Shown piece by piece: positions 34,646 to 48,342 of a stretch of 64,000 bases of DNA. Position 1 is the stretch's first letter. Every line of letters starts with the position of its first letter. Under the pieces are notes generated by a model, which saw nothing but the letters and a program-made list of their open reading frames with translations, ran no database searches and had not been told where the DNA came from. The position numbers were made by a program, and so were the translations under genes. The DNA lies in assembly GCA_034769895.1 (NCBI GenBank), contig CM068367.1, forward strand, positions 710,358,196 to 710,422,195, in the 5' to 3' direction. This DNA is from Magicicada septendecula. Taxonomy: Eukaryota; Arthropoda; Insecta; Hemiptera; Cicadidae.

Positions 34646-36161
34646 TGTAACAATTTTAAAATAGGAATCGTAATATGGAGTAAAATTTATTTTTAAATCG
34701 CACCTTAAAATTAATATTACATCCCTTGATTATCTCAAAATAATATTTAATAAAAAGTTTACATGACAAAAGGAATGCGAGTGTAAAGATAGGGAAACTA
34801 GTTAATAATTTACCATGCACTGACGTGCATTAACTGGAATTAACCTGCATACAGATTCTTTTACTAAACAAATAATACTGGTAAAACTTGAAATTATTCA
34901 AATAAGTAAACAATGATACAGTAGTATACTATTTAATTTTGATGTAAAGCATAGCTTTGGATAATAAAAAGGTTAAACTTTAAATACTGTAAACAGCAAA
35001 TAAAGGTGGAACTATTTTGTTGTGATGCGTAAACTCCGCGCAGTTAACTTACCTGTCCTGACATAATAATAATGCAGTCGAGATGGAGCGCTCTCGTAGT
35101 AAACACTACACCCTTGAACCATGCCCTGAAGTACAAAGATATTTTAATTTAAAAGTGCAGATATAACTATGTGTAGAGGAAAGTATCAGTAAAGTAGTGT
35201 TTTATAAAGAAAAACGTAATCTATTAAATTAAATGGAATAAATAAGTGAGAGGGATGACATCTCTAGTGACTAAGTGTAAGATCTCCAATGTTTGTTTAA
35301 ATTAAAAAGGTACAATGTACCAAAAGTGAGAACATTTCATAAATAACGATGTAACGTGCACTTCTGTGGGAAACAAGAACTTTCACTCGAGTTGTACTAC
35401 TAAAGATGCTTAGCTACCAGACTTCATAGAACAGCATAACCGCTTCATTAATTACCAGGATCTCTTCAGGAACTTCACCCGGAAAGTAAACTACCATAAC
35501 CTTCAACCATTTGTGGACACCAGGATAACCTTCAAGGATCAAGGACCAGGATACGGAGTAAACTTCACAATATCATAGGTGACATGGAGACTTGTCTTCC
35601 GTGGTTAAATGTAATTAAAACCAATGTTTGCAAAAGACAGTTTAATAAACTATATAAAAGACTTTAATTATTGTCGATTTGTAAATTGTATTATGTTTTA
35701 CGACTAAAATTATTTGTAATAGTAATTAGTGCTTGTAGTATAAAGCTTTTCAGATACTAGAGGTTAAATTAAGTCCATTCTTCAAATGCCCCCCCCCCCC
35801 AAATAGTATAATAACTTAACTTACTAACCAATTTAATATCCCGGATCCGTGGAAAAAGCTAGCACATAACAATACTTTTGTTGTGGCCACCTTTTTAGAA
35901 AATATTTTGTAAACTTTTATTTATTAAACCTTATGGTAAAAAATCCATGGATAACTATAAAGGATAGCACCTAATAAAGAGATGTCATTACTTAACACAA
36001 AATACTGAGTGAATAAATCATCAAACACCCCAACAAACATTCCTTTCATTCTAAGTACTACTGCTTGTTAAGAAGTTGATTAAGACTATGGCAGCGCGTG
36101 CAATTGATCTGAAGCAATTACGCACTGGTTCCCGACGTTATAACGTAGGTAAGACGTTATA
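34646..36161 (+). repeat. Gypsy LTR 2 (shared middle LTR)
   Basis: About 1.52 kb, starting TGTAACAATTTTAAAATAGG and ending GACGTTATA. It serves as the right LTR of copy 1 and the left LTR of copy 2. It shares most of its variants with LTR 3 rather than LTR 1. TATATAAAAG is at 35651-35660. Confidence 0.87.
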
Positions 36162-37716
36162 AAATGCGCCACTCTGCTGTTAGTTAAAATAGTTGTGTGC
36201 ATCGTGGTACACATAAAATAACCAAAATTAATAATTGTGCAAGATAGTGACACACATACCATGTGCCACTCTGTTGATCTATTCACTCAGTTACTTTAAA
36301 ATATTTCAGTAATTTAAAAAAAAAATAAAAAAATATAATAATTATTGTTAGAATAGAATAGTATATAGGTAACTTTAATTGTGAATTGAATATGTGTACA
36401 CTCATATTAACATATTGACACACGTATACAAAACCATGTACGTACTTGTCCAAAAATTTCATTCATCAACGTGTCGGTTTGTCAACAAACTCAGAACTGT
36501 AAATATCCTGTTCTCGCCTGTACGGAATTGTATTTGCCACCCTCAGCAAAGTCAAGTTAGACAATACCCCACCTCCTCTATTGTTCTATTGTTATAACAA
36601 GTGTGCATCATCTTGTGCCTAGTAACCAGGTATTTCCCCCTTAGTTGAAAGTAAATTGACGCCTGTGTGAGATTTCTCTTTCTCTGAGATTTAATTCTCA
36701 CACAACCAATGTAAATTTTAATGCGAACTAAAATCGTTTCTTTGAGTCAACAAGAAAGAGTTGTATAGGATTTAATATTAATAGTAGAATAAGTATTTAT
36801 AGTGATTGATATTAAAAAAAATGGCTTTATTCAACCCCGATCTATTATTAAAAGACGAATTGTGCTACGAAGCTATTTTACGCAGTTTACCTCACGCGAA
36901 CGTAACAGTCTCTGAATTGCGCAAATCATTACGCGAAAGTAGATTAGATACACCCTCGCAGTTAGGTAGATTACGCGAACTCGATTATGACAGCGAAAGA
37001 GAAACGTGTTATGTGAAGTATAGGGAACTGACGTTATTATCTCAAACCCTTCATGACGAAAAATCACCTGCAGTAATATTGCGGATCACGCAAAGAATAG
37101 AACATTTAACCCGCTGGTTGAAGAATTTAATGAACTGGCCCGACGTCACCGTAATCCCTCCCGATGTGCAAAAATTTTCGGATGAGGCATTACAGCAATT
37201 ACCCACGATAATACGACAATTGCGAAGAATGTCCGACTCATCTAGGATGGAGGAAATTGAGCAATCATTACAAAAATTATATATTTCCCCAGTTCAATCT
37301 ACTACTTTAGAACACCCTCCCTCCACCGCGAATCACGAATCACCCACTGTATCGAAGATACAACCGACTCATGAACAGCTACCAGATAGAGAGTTAAATA
37401 CCCTAACGATATCGGAACCCCCACAGCCTAGTGGTCACCATAATCGCACCAGTAAGTATGCGATTACGATGCCTAACGCAGCAACAGGTCCTTCTAGAAG
37501 TATGCCACATGTAAATTTTAATGTAGACCTCTACGGAAAGATCACGCACCCAGTAGAAAAAATCATTACAGAAATTCCATACACTGATGGCTTAAGTATT
37601 ACGAAACTGTTAAATTTCATCAGATACCTCCTACAAATAAAAGATTTACAGCAACTGAATGATTGGCAAATCTTGCAAGTCCTCCTACCCAAATGTAAAC
37701 CACCATTAAGGGATCG

Positions 37717-38897
37717 TGTAACTTTTATTTTTTGGTAAAATTATTTTATTCAAATTAAGTTAACACTCCCACTTACCTTACGACTTGGATCTGGCCGGAT
37801 CGCGTAGTGTAAGGAAGCCCATTTCGTTCGACGAACTCTGACGATGCACATAACGAAATAAGGCATTGAAAGAATGTAACTCTCAATTGTATGGAAGAGA
37901 AATCAGACTTTTTTATTACTCAGAAATGTTGAAATGTTAAATCTTCTTGTTACATGTTGTGCAACTTTTGCACCTTACAGACTATAGCTTACCTTATGTT
38001 TGACCAGACACAAATGCAAATATAACATACAAAAGAAACAGCCCAGCTTTGCTTGTACACGCTCTCATTCACAATTTAAAATACCCTTAACATTTTATTA
38101 TTAATAAAACTTCCCCCACGGCAGCCACGCGGTCTTCACGCACAGTCATCTTTCTATGAAATGTTATAATGTTGAGGTCCGAAATAACACTCGGTTAGTT
38201 TCTACCGCACGGATGTATTATCGTCACATACTTTTCTTCACTGATATTTGAATTTAAAGTGAAAATAATAGAAAAACTTTTGCGTGTAGCCTAATTCGTT
38301 CCTAGCCGGCAGGCTTCAGTAGTGTAACTGCGTAATGTGCTGGGTTAAACTGGCGGAAGCGGCAATTCAATGCCACCAAGTTTTAGTCGCCGTATACTGT
38401 TGATTGTGTGGGATAACCACTTTATACATGGATTATAACTGGCATGTGTGTGTGTCCAGAGGCCGATATTGGCATCTGCTCTGCTGATGTCGCTCACAGT
38501 AGGCGGAGTTTGACGCTGTTTTCCGGTAGCCGGTCGATTGGAACTACTAACTGTTCGTCCCAGCGCCATGTTTGTCTCAACTGTCGTGTCTCTCACGGCG
38601 TCAGTGCCGATCCCCGCCCGGCTGAGTTGCATACGGGCGTCAAAACACATGCACAGAGTTCTTAGAATTTTGGTGGAGGTAAATTCTTCTGCCGTGTTAC
38701 ACCACTGAAATTGCGCATTGCCTTTGTTCCAAACGCTGTTTCTCAACCTCGTGCTGTTGCTTGGACAATAACGTTGCACAATACAATTACAGTTTTTTCC
38801 AATTTATTATACCAGTCCGCCCGAAAATGAAATAAGTAAAAATATAATAATGCCCCAAACGGTTAAAAATAAAAACACCCAAAAATGACCCGCTACA
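37717..38897 (-). repeat. Nested element LTR (downstream in its own orientation)
   Basis: 1181 bp, near-identical to 44023-45205. Its outer edge meets ATCG of the target site and its inner edge meets the purine-rich GAGGGGGTAT read on the minus strand. Confidence 0.88.
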
Positions 38898-41800
38898 ATA
38901 CCCCCTCGATGAGAATTCTGCTGTTCACAACAGAAGAAATCTCATCGATAAACCCCGAAGAGGACCGGTGAGGAACTGGTGCCAACAACCCCCTGGTTCT
39001 TACTCTCATGGGTACACGACCCCCCTGGCTCAGCGACCATGGACTCATCTGAACGATATCACTGGACTTCTCCGTAAGAGATCCCAACACCAAGAAATCG
39101 ATCAGACTCGCACCACAGCGCACCTCGCCTTTTAACATACTACCCCCGAAAATCCTCAATCCCTGGCTAAAATTATTCCAGCTCCTCCACCGATGTGGAT
39201 CCCCTTTTTGCAAGCTGGGCTGCCTTTAGCAAATACTGGGCTCACACATACCTACATTACATGTTATCATAACGCATTAAAATAAAAATTTTCTTTTAAA
39301 ATTTATTATAAATTTAAAAAATTTAAAATTCAAAAAAAAATCTTTTACCAAAAAATTCTCTTCCTTGTTTTTTCTAATTTTTTGTTTCAAATGACTTAAC
39401 CTAGACATTTCTAATAATATAAACACATCCTTACTCTAACATGAGAACCACTTATATTCTACCAATACAATACAATACAATAAAATAAACATGGTTAATG
39501 CACACACAATAAAAGAATAATTATCTAACATATTCATTCGCTGGCAGGCGAAAATTCAAAAATTTTTTTTTTCAAAAAATTAAAAAAATTTAAAAAAAAT
39601 TTTAAAATTCAAAAAATTTAAATTTATTCATTAAAAAAAATTTTATTACATATATTTATTAAATAACATTTATTAAAATTATTCAAATATTGGTTTGAAT
39701 TAATCAAACAAACAAATTAAAATTGGATTCCTACTATACAAGCTTAGTAGGTGTATGACCTCATCAGCTGATCATAACTAGGTCAAGTCCAAAATCCTTG
39801 ACCTACATATGTTATATATGATTTCTGAAAACACATTGAACATTTGTAATATCCTAACTTGAAATACAAACATAATAAAACAAAATATTTAAAACAAACA
39901 AAATATTAATATAATGATCAAGTTGACATTTAAATTATTTAAAATAAACAATTCTTGATTTTACATTATTTTCAAATTTTATCAAAATTCTTTCACTGGT
40001 GAAAAAGAAAATAAACAATTGTATATTCTTGATTATAAATTCCTCTCTTTAGTTAACAGTTTAATTCTACCTTACTGGGGGTGATGTAAATTATTTATTC
40101 TCAATTACCGTATTAGATCTCTATACATATATAAACTTTCTCCCTCTGACTCTAATATTAATCAACTTCCATTCTCATGACACCCATCTCTATCAAAATA
40201 TCTACTAATCAGGACATTCTAAACCCCAACTTATCATTTAACACAATTCGCCGCCTTCTCCCATTATAAAATACTCTCTAACCCTTTGTGTATAGGATAC
40301 GTGTTTCCTTCCCAAAAACTCATTTCCCTTATTTGGCCCCCGGATTTTACCTAAGGCGGCCCCTCCTCACTAAAATCTATTCCAATTCCCGTCCCAACCC
40401 TTGTTGCGGACTCCTACATTACACTACCCTCTAATACAAAATTGCCATCCCCAAAAATCTCAATCTCATTACATTACTACAAATACACAAAATAACCTCA
40501 TTAACTATAAAAACAACAATATATCATTCAAAATCTACATAAAGTCTCCATTACCACTGTGTCAACATTAATACTTCACCAACTCTGTTATATCACATCA
40601 ACTCAAAACAACATTACATTATATTCATCTCCATCATTTCACATTCAGCTTTTAATTCAACTTGGACAGGTCTCCATGTCCCATAAAACATTTATCACCC
40701 ATGAATTATCTTTTATTAACTTGCATAAATTATTATTATTTTATTTCTCATATTCCTTTTATCTTTACTTCAAAATATCTGTAGTACATCAAACATAGCA
40801 TTGAACATTAATAACTTGTAACCTTTATAACTAACCTACCAGTGACATCCTTGCTGATCAGCTGATCTCCGGACATAATAAAAATACATCTTAAAATAGA
40901 ACAAATTACATGGAATATACATATTTATTTTTATTTATTCTCCCTTCTCACCTCATTGTTTCCCATTTCTCTGATTCTGATGCTTATGTTAACCTGCCAG
41001 ACGATTTACTTATTGGCTTAAACAAATACACACATAATAAAATTACATATTCTTATCAATGCTTATCTAATAGACAACAATACTATAATACACTTAAAAT
41101 TATAGCATGAACACCTTAATTTACGAGTCTGAGCATACGCAAAAACTTTTGTCATAAAATTTTAAATTCGTGACTCCTTTACGTCACCTCCCAGCCACAC
41201 ACACTATTTCAGATTATGGAGGACTGTCTCGCCCTTTCGCTTCCACAGAGACTGTATATTTTGGAGTAGGGTTTACCTCTCCGTGTCTCTGCTTCCGCTG
41301 TTAAGTTTAAAATTTGTGAACATCATCATGTTCTTGTTATAAAATCATGCACCCTTAAAAACGGATCTGCCACCGGTCTTGCTGTTCCTCCTCGAACAGA
41401 GTGGCAGCCGCTGTTCCCTAGTTCCGGAGATTTCCTCTAAGGTCCCTCCATTGGATTTCAAATATATACCAATTTCAAGTCAGCTATGGTCAAGGGACTT
41501 GGTATGACCATAGCTGGCCGCTAGCCAAAACCACGGTTAGTGCTGGTAAGGCAGTAACCGCCCGAAAAGTCGAGGAAATCTAACTTTAATTTCACTGCCT
41601 GTTATGCATCAATATTCTTATGTGCGACACGTTATTTAGTATTGTGTGTAAAAATTTTTATTTTACACGGATAAGGTGTGCCGCACATTTATCGCCAGTT
41701 TGGCCTCCGATGGAGGTAACACTCACTGCTACCCCCAACCCTTTTCGCTACTTGTGAGAGCACAGGCCACCCCCACAGCAGCCACATAATAACTAATTAC

Positions 41801-42559
41801 GATTGACAACTAATTAAAATTTTTTTTGTATCCATTATCATATAATATTTACATCAATAATCGTCTAACCCATTCATAACCTTTTACCGTTTAACTTTCT
41901 TGAAATTTTCAAAATTTATTATTAATAATTATTAAATCATTTTTCAGTTATTATTAAAATTTTTAATTGTTGTTTTTATTAAACACAATGATTGCACAAA
42001 ATCTCACTATTGCATTAACACCTCAATCGCACCTATAAACATTTTTTATTATACATGATTATAAAATTTTCATACTTACACTCCATTTAAAACGATATAC
42101 ACACAAAACGTAATCACTACCATCTCTGAAACATTTTACACAAAATTAATTTAAATTAAACAATTCGTCATTCATTGCCAAATTTCCATCTTGTAAAACA
42201 AACTGAATTTACAAAAAAATTAATTATACAACATTTACATAATCAATTAAAATATTCAAAATATATCAAATTATTTTAATTAAATTAATTATTAACAATA
42301 TAGAATTCATTACCATCCAAACAAATATAATTCTCTGATTACTTGTTTTCAAAATTCATTTGGTTTATTTATTTAAATTGCAAGTATTTCAATATTATTA
42401 TCACAACAATCATCTTACATACACACATATAAATTCACTATATTTTATTTACAAACTCTTATTTATTGTTCAGTTTTTTCCGCACTTCATTTGTCCAGAT
42501 TTGCCATGTCAGAACCATTAAAACAAAATATTTATACTGTCTTTTATTGTTTTAATAGT
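38898..42559. other. Interior of the nested element without recognisable coding
   Basis: Mostly AT-rich, with many short homopolymer runs (39290-39720, 41820-42470) and a more balanced stretch at 41160-41760. I find no RT, RNase H or integrase motif on either strand. A 12-bp stem hairpin lies at 41481-41515. A minus-strand open stretch of 106 codons at 38893-39213 next to the LTR is unrecognised and could be a remnant. Confidence 0.5.
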
Positions 42560-43843
42560 TTAACCTCCATCGTTCCAAATCAACCTTGGTTCTACATAAC
42601 ATCGTTCAATTTTATCAGCACACAAATGACTGTTTTGTGTGTTGTAACCAGAAAAACTAACTTCAATCAACTTATTCAAATATTCGTTAAACCAGTCTAC
42701 GTTAGGTATTTTTATCAAGTCTCCATCAGTAAAATCATTAACTATTGGGTTAATTATTTTTATTACATCATTGTAATCATTATCATTCACATATACTTCT
42801 AAACTTTCCTTCCATTCATCATACTTTCTATTTAAGTTATATAATTCTGTTCCTTCATTAACACACAATTCTCTGTTTACATCTCTCTCTTCATAACCCC
42901 AAATCACACTCTCAAAAGTATTACAGACAGAGGGTATAAATTCAATTAAATCTTTCCTGACTTCTACAGGAAAAGCAAAAAACTTCAAAAAACAATTATT
43001 TGTAGCACTCTTGTCTACACAATATATACGTGAAGGTCTTCCTTCACCCCCCATTCTACCTCGTAAATAATTTACCCCCTGTTTCATACCCATAATATAA
43101 CTCTCTTTCCACTTTCTCTCTAACTCGTTAACACACACTAACATCTCATACTCACATTCTACAACTTCATTAGTACTCTCAGATACCACTTTTTCGACTA
43201 CATTATTATTCTCGTTATTATTAACATCATTATTATTTATTAATTCATTACCTAACACAACACTGTCATTACAACTTTCGTTTGTATTATTCTTACTCTG
43301 TTCTACTTTATTCGAACTATTTCTTGTCATTTCATTGGCATTTTCAAGACATACATTCTTGTCTTGTATGTTATTTATCAACTCGTCAAATTTTATATTT
43401 ATATTTTGCTGAAACTGAATATTCTGTTCTTTAATTTCATTAAAAATAATATCATTTTTAATATTCTGCTGTTCGCATTTTATTTTCTGCTCTTTGTATT
43501 CGTTACTTAAAATTTCAAGTTTCTCGTCATTTCTATCAAGACGCTTATTTAATTTGTTGTCCATTTTTCGTAAAAAACTCATTATATCTAGTTCCTCTGA
43601 TTGTTTACTTTTATTAGTTGACACGGGGGTCAATTGAATCCCCGAATCAACATCTGTTTCGTTTGGTTGTGGTTGAGACGCAATCGGAGTGGAATGAACT
43701 ATTACATTACTGCCGATAACTGTTTCTGCAACAGTACCCGTCTCCCCCCTCAACATACCACTTTCATCAAGCGATTGCGACTCAAGGCCACTTTCACTCA
43801 TAATTGAATTTACTATACTACTTTTTTCTGTATTCTCGGACAT
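42560..43843 (-). CDS. Gag-like protein of the nested LTR element
   Basis: A 427-residue frame that begins about 180 bp inside the upstream LTR, where gag is expected. Residues 1-85 are Ser/Thr-rich. Residues of about 85-200 are highly charged with many Glu/Lys/Asn/Gln and look like a coiled coil. The C-terminal third (KQGVNYLRGRMGGEGRPSR onward) looks globular, with a few Cys but no clear CCHC knuckle. I do not recognise a named family. Position, length and lack of a partner pol suggest a structural protein of the particle. An unrelated captured gene is the alternative. Confidence 0.55.
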   Translation of the reverse strand: MSENTEKSSIVNSIMSESGLESQSLDESGMLRGETGTVAETVIGSNVIVHSTPIASQPQPNETDVDSGIQLTPVSTNKSKQSEELDIMSFLRKMDNKLNKRLDRNDEKLEILSNEYKEQKIKCEQQNIKNDIIFNEIKEQNIQFQQNINIKFDELINNIQDKNVCLENANEMTRNSSNKVEQSKNNTNESCNDSVVLGNELINNNDVNNNENNNVVEKVVSESTNEVVECEYEMLVCVNELERKWKESYIMGMKQGVNYLRGRMGGEGRPSRIYCVDKSATNNCFLKFFAFPVEVRKDLIEFIPSVCNTFESVIWGYEERDVNRELCVNEGTELYNLNRKYDEWKESLEVYVNDNDYNDVIKIINPIVNDFTDGDLIKIPNVDWFNEYLNKLIEVSFSGYNTQNSHLCADKIERCYVEPRLIWNDGG

Positions 43844-44022
43844 TTTTACTTTATCTATTTTGTCTTACGTAACAACTACCAATGATCAGTCTTTTTTTCA
43901 AAACTGATATTACAACATCAATTTACTTTCACAACCCTACTTCGCTATGCATCGTCAGATGTAGGCCGGCGTTAAGATAACCCCTCTTCAGTTATATTAA
44001 ATCCTGGTCACGCCGCACCAAT

Positions 44023-45205
44023 TGTAACTTTTTTATTTTTTGGTAAAATTATTTTATTCAAATTAAGTTAACACTCCCACTTACCTTACGACTTGGATCT
44101 GGCCGGATCGCGTAGTGTAAGGAAACCCATTTCGTTCGACGAACTCTGACGATGCACATAACGAAATAAGGCATTGAAAGAATGTAACTCTCAATTGTAT
44201 GGAAGAGAAATCAGACTTTTTTATTACTCAGAAATGTTGAAATGTTAAATCTTCTTGTTACATGTTGTGCAACTTTTGCACCTTACAGACTATAGCTTAC
44301 CTTATGTTTGACCAGACACAAATGCAAATATAACATACAAAAGAAACAGCCCAGCTTTGCTTGTACACGCTCTCATTCACAATTTAAAATACCCTTAACA
44401 TTTTATTATTAATAAAACTTCCCCCACGGCAGCCACGCGGTCTTCACGCACAGTCATCTTTCTATGAAATGTTATAATGTTGAGGTCCGAAATAACACTC
44501 GGTTAGTTTCTACCGCACGGATGTATTATCGTCACATACTTTTCTTCACTGATATTTGAATTTAAAGTGAAAATAATAGAAAAAATTTTGCGTGTAGCCT
44601 AATTCGTTCCTAGCCGGCAGGCTTCAGTAGTGTAACTGCGTAATGTGCTGGGTTAAACTGGCGGAAGCGGCAATTAAATGCCACCAAGTTTTAGTCGCCG
44701 TATACTGTTGATTGTGTGGGATAACCACTTTATACATGGATTATAACTGGCATGTGTGTGTGTCCAGAGGCCGATATTGGCATCTGCTCTGCTGATGTCG
44801 CTCACAGTAGGCGGAGTTTGACGCTGTTTTCCGGTAGCCGGTCGATTGGAACTACTAACTGTTCGTCCCAGCGCCATGTTTGTCTCAACTGTCGTGTCTC
44901 TCACGGCGTCAGTGCCGATCCCCGCCCGGCTGAGTTGCATACGGGCGTCAAAACACATGCACAGAGTTCTTAGAATTTTGGTGGAGGTAAATTCTTCTGC
45001 CGTGTTACACCACTGAAATTGCGCATTGCCTTTGTTCCAAACGCTGTTTCTCAACCTCGTGCTGTTGCCTGGACAATAACGTTGCACAATACAATTACAG
45101 TTTTTTCCAATTTATTATACCAGTCCGCCCGAAAACGAAATAAGTAAAAATATAATAATGCCCCAAACGGTTAAAAATAAAAACACCCAAAAATGACCCG
45201 CTACA
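44023..45205 (-). repeat. Nested element LTR (upstream in its own orientation)
   Basis: 1183 bp. Its inner edge meets the primer-binding-like sequence at about 44004-44022 read on the minus strand; its outer edge meets the second ATCG. Confidence 0.88.
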
Positions 45206-46452
45206 ATCGTGTACTGGAATCATTAAGCTCAACTCTTCCAGTAGAAGAACTTCATACTACCATTATAAAACATTTTATTCCCACGGGAATTTATGAGGAG
45301 ATCAAAAGAAACACCGTACTTCGAGTACAAGGAGCCCATGAGAGACTGGCCCACTATATTGCAGACATCAGAGAGTCTTCCCGACTACTGCAAGTCAACT
45401 GGAGTGAGAAACAATTGGTCGATACCATTCTAGTAGGATTATCTCCGGAAGAAAGATCTCTATTAGCATTAATAAATAGGCCCCACACTTTCGCAGATCT
45501 AGAACAATGCAGTATTCACTCGTCAAATGTATGGTACGCGGACCAGAACAGACATGCATTGCTATCCACTGCACCACGTAGATATGAAACGCAAGCCCTG
45601 GTAACAGATGGAAGAAAACAGCGCGAAAGACGACCATTTCGTAGACCTACCAATTTTCACGACCACAGTAAATCTAAAGAGCCTCAACCTCGACAGGAAA
45701 CCAGTGATACCCCTCGTAAAGAAAATATATGTTATAACTGCGGGAAATTTGGACACATCAGTAAACACTGTAAATGGAGACAGTGCTCTCAGAAAACCCC
45801 TTATCCAAAAAACATGTAAGGCAGGAAGATCCGAAATCCTGTGTCTTCCGCAGCACCGTGAAAACAGGTAAATCCCTAAAAGTCAACAAATTCAAAAAAA
45901 TAACCCAAGAAAATTAGACCCCTATGTTAAGAAGTTCATTGATAAATGTAATGTTATTAATAAATGTAATTTCAGTAAGTGTCGATTACCATATATACAA
46001 GTAGACCTCGGTGTTACATCCACCCTCGGATTAATTGATTCCGGATCAACACGAAGTTTAATTAGTCAACAGCTAGCCAATAAATTATTTGAACACAACT
46101 TAGTTAAACACAGTCAATCGGTGAATATTAGATGCGCTACAGCTAATAAACAAAATTTAATGGTAACACTTATCATCACGTTTAAAGTAAAAATTAAAAA
46201 TCTAACGTGGTATTTTCCAATGTTGGTATGCGACAAGTTAGGACCCGACTTAATATTGGGAGCTGATTTTATCAGTAAAACAGGAATAATTCTTGACATT
46301 CACGATAAGAAGTATTATTTTGGATTCGATCGTTCACAGAAATATAATTTTGATGATAATACAAATAACAAAGAAAGTACTGGAACAGCTTCTACACATT
46401 TAGAACACCACGAGTCTGAATTAGCTCATCTGGAAAGTAAAGATAGACGGAA

Positions 46453-48342
46453 ATGCAGACACTAATAGAACAGTTCTCCAACATCCTCACTCCAAAGTTA
46501 GGACTAACGAACCTGATAGAGTACAAAATCAATTTGAGCGACAATAAAGTAATACGCCTACCCCCATACAAATTATCACCGCCAAAAATGGAAGTAATGA
46601 GGAATCAAATCAACAAATTATTAGAACAAGGAGTCATCGAACCCTCTACTTCACCTTACTCATCACCCGCGTTTTTAGTACCAAAAGGTCACGACAAACA
46701 CATACTAGTTGTGGACTACAGGCAACTAAATAAACGGATAGAATTTGAGTCTATACCACTTCCCGACATCCACAGTGCTTTTCCTTATTTTACGAAAGCG
46801 AAAGTTTTTATTATCATGGATTTCAATCAGGCATTTCATCAAATACCCCTTTCTGAAGAATCAAAACGTCTAACCGCATTTGCCGTCCCTTTCAACCTGT
46901 ACCAATTTACGAGAGTACCCTTTGGAATATCCCAAGGTAGTTCTGTATGTAGCCGATTATTAGAGAAATTATTCCACGATATAAAATTTAAATATGTGTA
47001 TCACTACCTAGATGACATCGTTATCTATAGCGAATCAATGGACCAACATCTTAAACATCTATGTGAAGTACTATCCCGATTAGAGAAAGCTGGATTAACC
47101 GTAAACCCCAGTAAAGTAAATTTTGCTGTTACACAATTTTTATTTTTAGGTCACATCGTAAAGGCCAACGGAAAGGTAAGCATAGACCCCGAGCGAACCC
47201 GTGTGATCAGAGAATTTTTACCACCGCGGGATGCGAAAGGAATAGCCCGATTTTTGGGAATGATAAATTATTTCCACAAGTATATTCCTCATCTAGCCAA
47301 AATTGCAGCACCGCTGAATGCTTTAAGAAAGAAGGGAGCTAAATTTGAGTGGAATGTGCAACACCAAGCTGCATTCGAAAAACTAAAAGAAAGCATAATA
47401 TCACCCCCAGTATTGCAATTAGCCGATTTTACAAAACCGTTTGTAGTGCAGACAGACAGTTCAAGTGTAGCCCTAGGTGCAGTAATATATCAGGAAGTAG
47501 ACAACTCTAGACTACCTATTAGTTACGCTTCACGTACCCTGACCGACCAAGAAAAGAAATACTCCGCATACGAATTAGAATGTTTAGCTGTCGTTTTCGC
47601 ATTTGAGAAGTTCAAACCCTTTTTAGAACATAAAGAGTTCCTGTTAGAAACGGATAATCAAGCATTATCTTGGTTACTAAATCACCCAAAACAGTTAGGT
47701 CGTATTGGAAGATGGGTAATAAGGTTAAATTGTTACAAATTTAAAGTACAACATATTAGAGGTACCCAAAATGTAGTTGTCGATACACTGTCACGTATGT
47801 TCCAGCCGACTAGTAAAACATCTGAAAACAAGGAGAGTAGAGAAACGCCGATTATCAATACCTTAATTACCGAGTTTCCTCTTGCATTTACGGACATAGC
47901 TCAGTACCAACAACAAGACCCCCTTTTAAGACCAATTATAGAACAACTCGATAAAGGAAATAAGTCAGAAAAATACATATTGAGTAAGAGAGTATTATGT
48001 TATAGAATAGCAAATGGAAAATACTTACGAATAATCGCCCCTGATATTATTAAATCTATGCTGATGGAATACTACCATTCTTCTACCATTGGAGCACATA
48101 TGGGAATAAATAAAACTATACATCGAATTCGTAAAGAATATCACTGGGAAAATATGAACAGTGAGATAGCTAATTTCGTGAAAAGGTGTAAGTTGTGTGC
48201 ACTCAGCAAGCCAGCGAGAAACAGCCAAATAAGTCAATTAATCTCAGAAATTCCTACTACCCCGTTCTCCAAAATTTATTTAGACTTTCAGGACCCTACC
48301 CTCGTTCTAAATCAGGAAACACCATGCTACTCATTTGCGTAG
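46453..48342 (+). CDS. Gypsy copy 2 pol: reverse transcriptase, RNase H, integrase zinc finger
   Basis: A 629-residue frame that is almost residue-for-residue the same as copy 1, with YLDD, the RNase H motifs and the HHCC zinc-binding part all present. The very small divergence from copy 1 fits a recent duplication of the element rather than two old insertions. Confidence 0.9.
   Translation: MQTLIEQFSNILTPKLGLTNLIEYKINLSDNKVIRLPPYKLSPPKMEVMRNQINKLLEQGVIEPSTSPYSSPAFLVPKGHDKHILVVDYRQLNKRIEFESIPLPDIHSAFPYFTKAKVFIIMDFNQAFHQIPLSEESKRLTAFAVPFNLYQFTRVPFGISQGSSVCSRLLEKLFHDIKFKYVYHYLDDIVIYSESMDQHLKHLCEVLSRLEKAGLTVNPSKVNFAVTQFLFLGHIVKANGKVSIDPERTRVIREFLPPRDAKGIARFLGMINYFHKYIPHLAKIAAPLNALRKKGAKFEWNVQHQAAFEKLKESIISPPVLQLADFTKPFVVQTDSSSVALGAVIYQEVDNSRLPISYASRTLTDQEKKYSAYELECLAVVFAFEKFKPFLEHKEFLLETDNQALSWLLNHPKQLGRIGRWVIRLNCYKFKVQHIRGTQNVVVDTLSRMFQPTSKTSENKESRETPIINTLITEFPLAFTDIAQYQQQDPLLRPIIEQLDKGNKSEKYILSKRVLCYRIANGKYLRIIAPDIIKSMLMEYYHSSTIGAHMGINKTIHRIRKEYHWENMNSEIANFVKRCKLCALSKPARNSQISQLISEIPTTPFSKIYLDFQDPTLVLNQETPCYSFA

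Larger units (their letters stand above)
37717..45205 (-). mobile_element. Nested 7.5-kb LTR element, gag-like frame only
   Basis: Direct LTRs at 37717-38897 and 44023-45205 (about 1.18 kb each), beginning TGTAAC and ending GCTACA on the plus strand. ATCG flanks both sides (37713-37716 and 45206-45209), a 4-bp target duplication in the host element's gag. On the minus strand the first LTR is followed by ATTGGTGCGGCGTGACCAGG, which starts TGG like a primer-binding site. GAGGGGGTAT precedes the second LTR like a polypurine tract, so the element reads on the minus strand. The LTRs differ at about half a dozen places by eye, so it is young. The 5.1-kb interior has one long frame and no recognisable RT or integrase: a non-autonomous, gag-only type element, or one whose pol is lost. 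Confidence 0.85.

Noticed and set aside
38444-38665. Open frames within the nested element LTRs (38345-38779 and 44674-45087, both strands)
   Set aside because: They lie wholly in LTR sequence and repeat in both LTRs; no recognisable domain.
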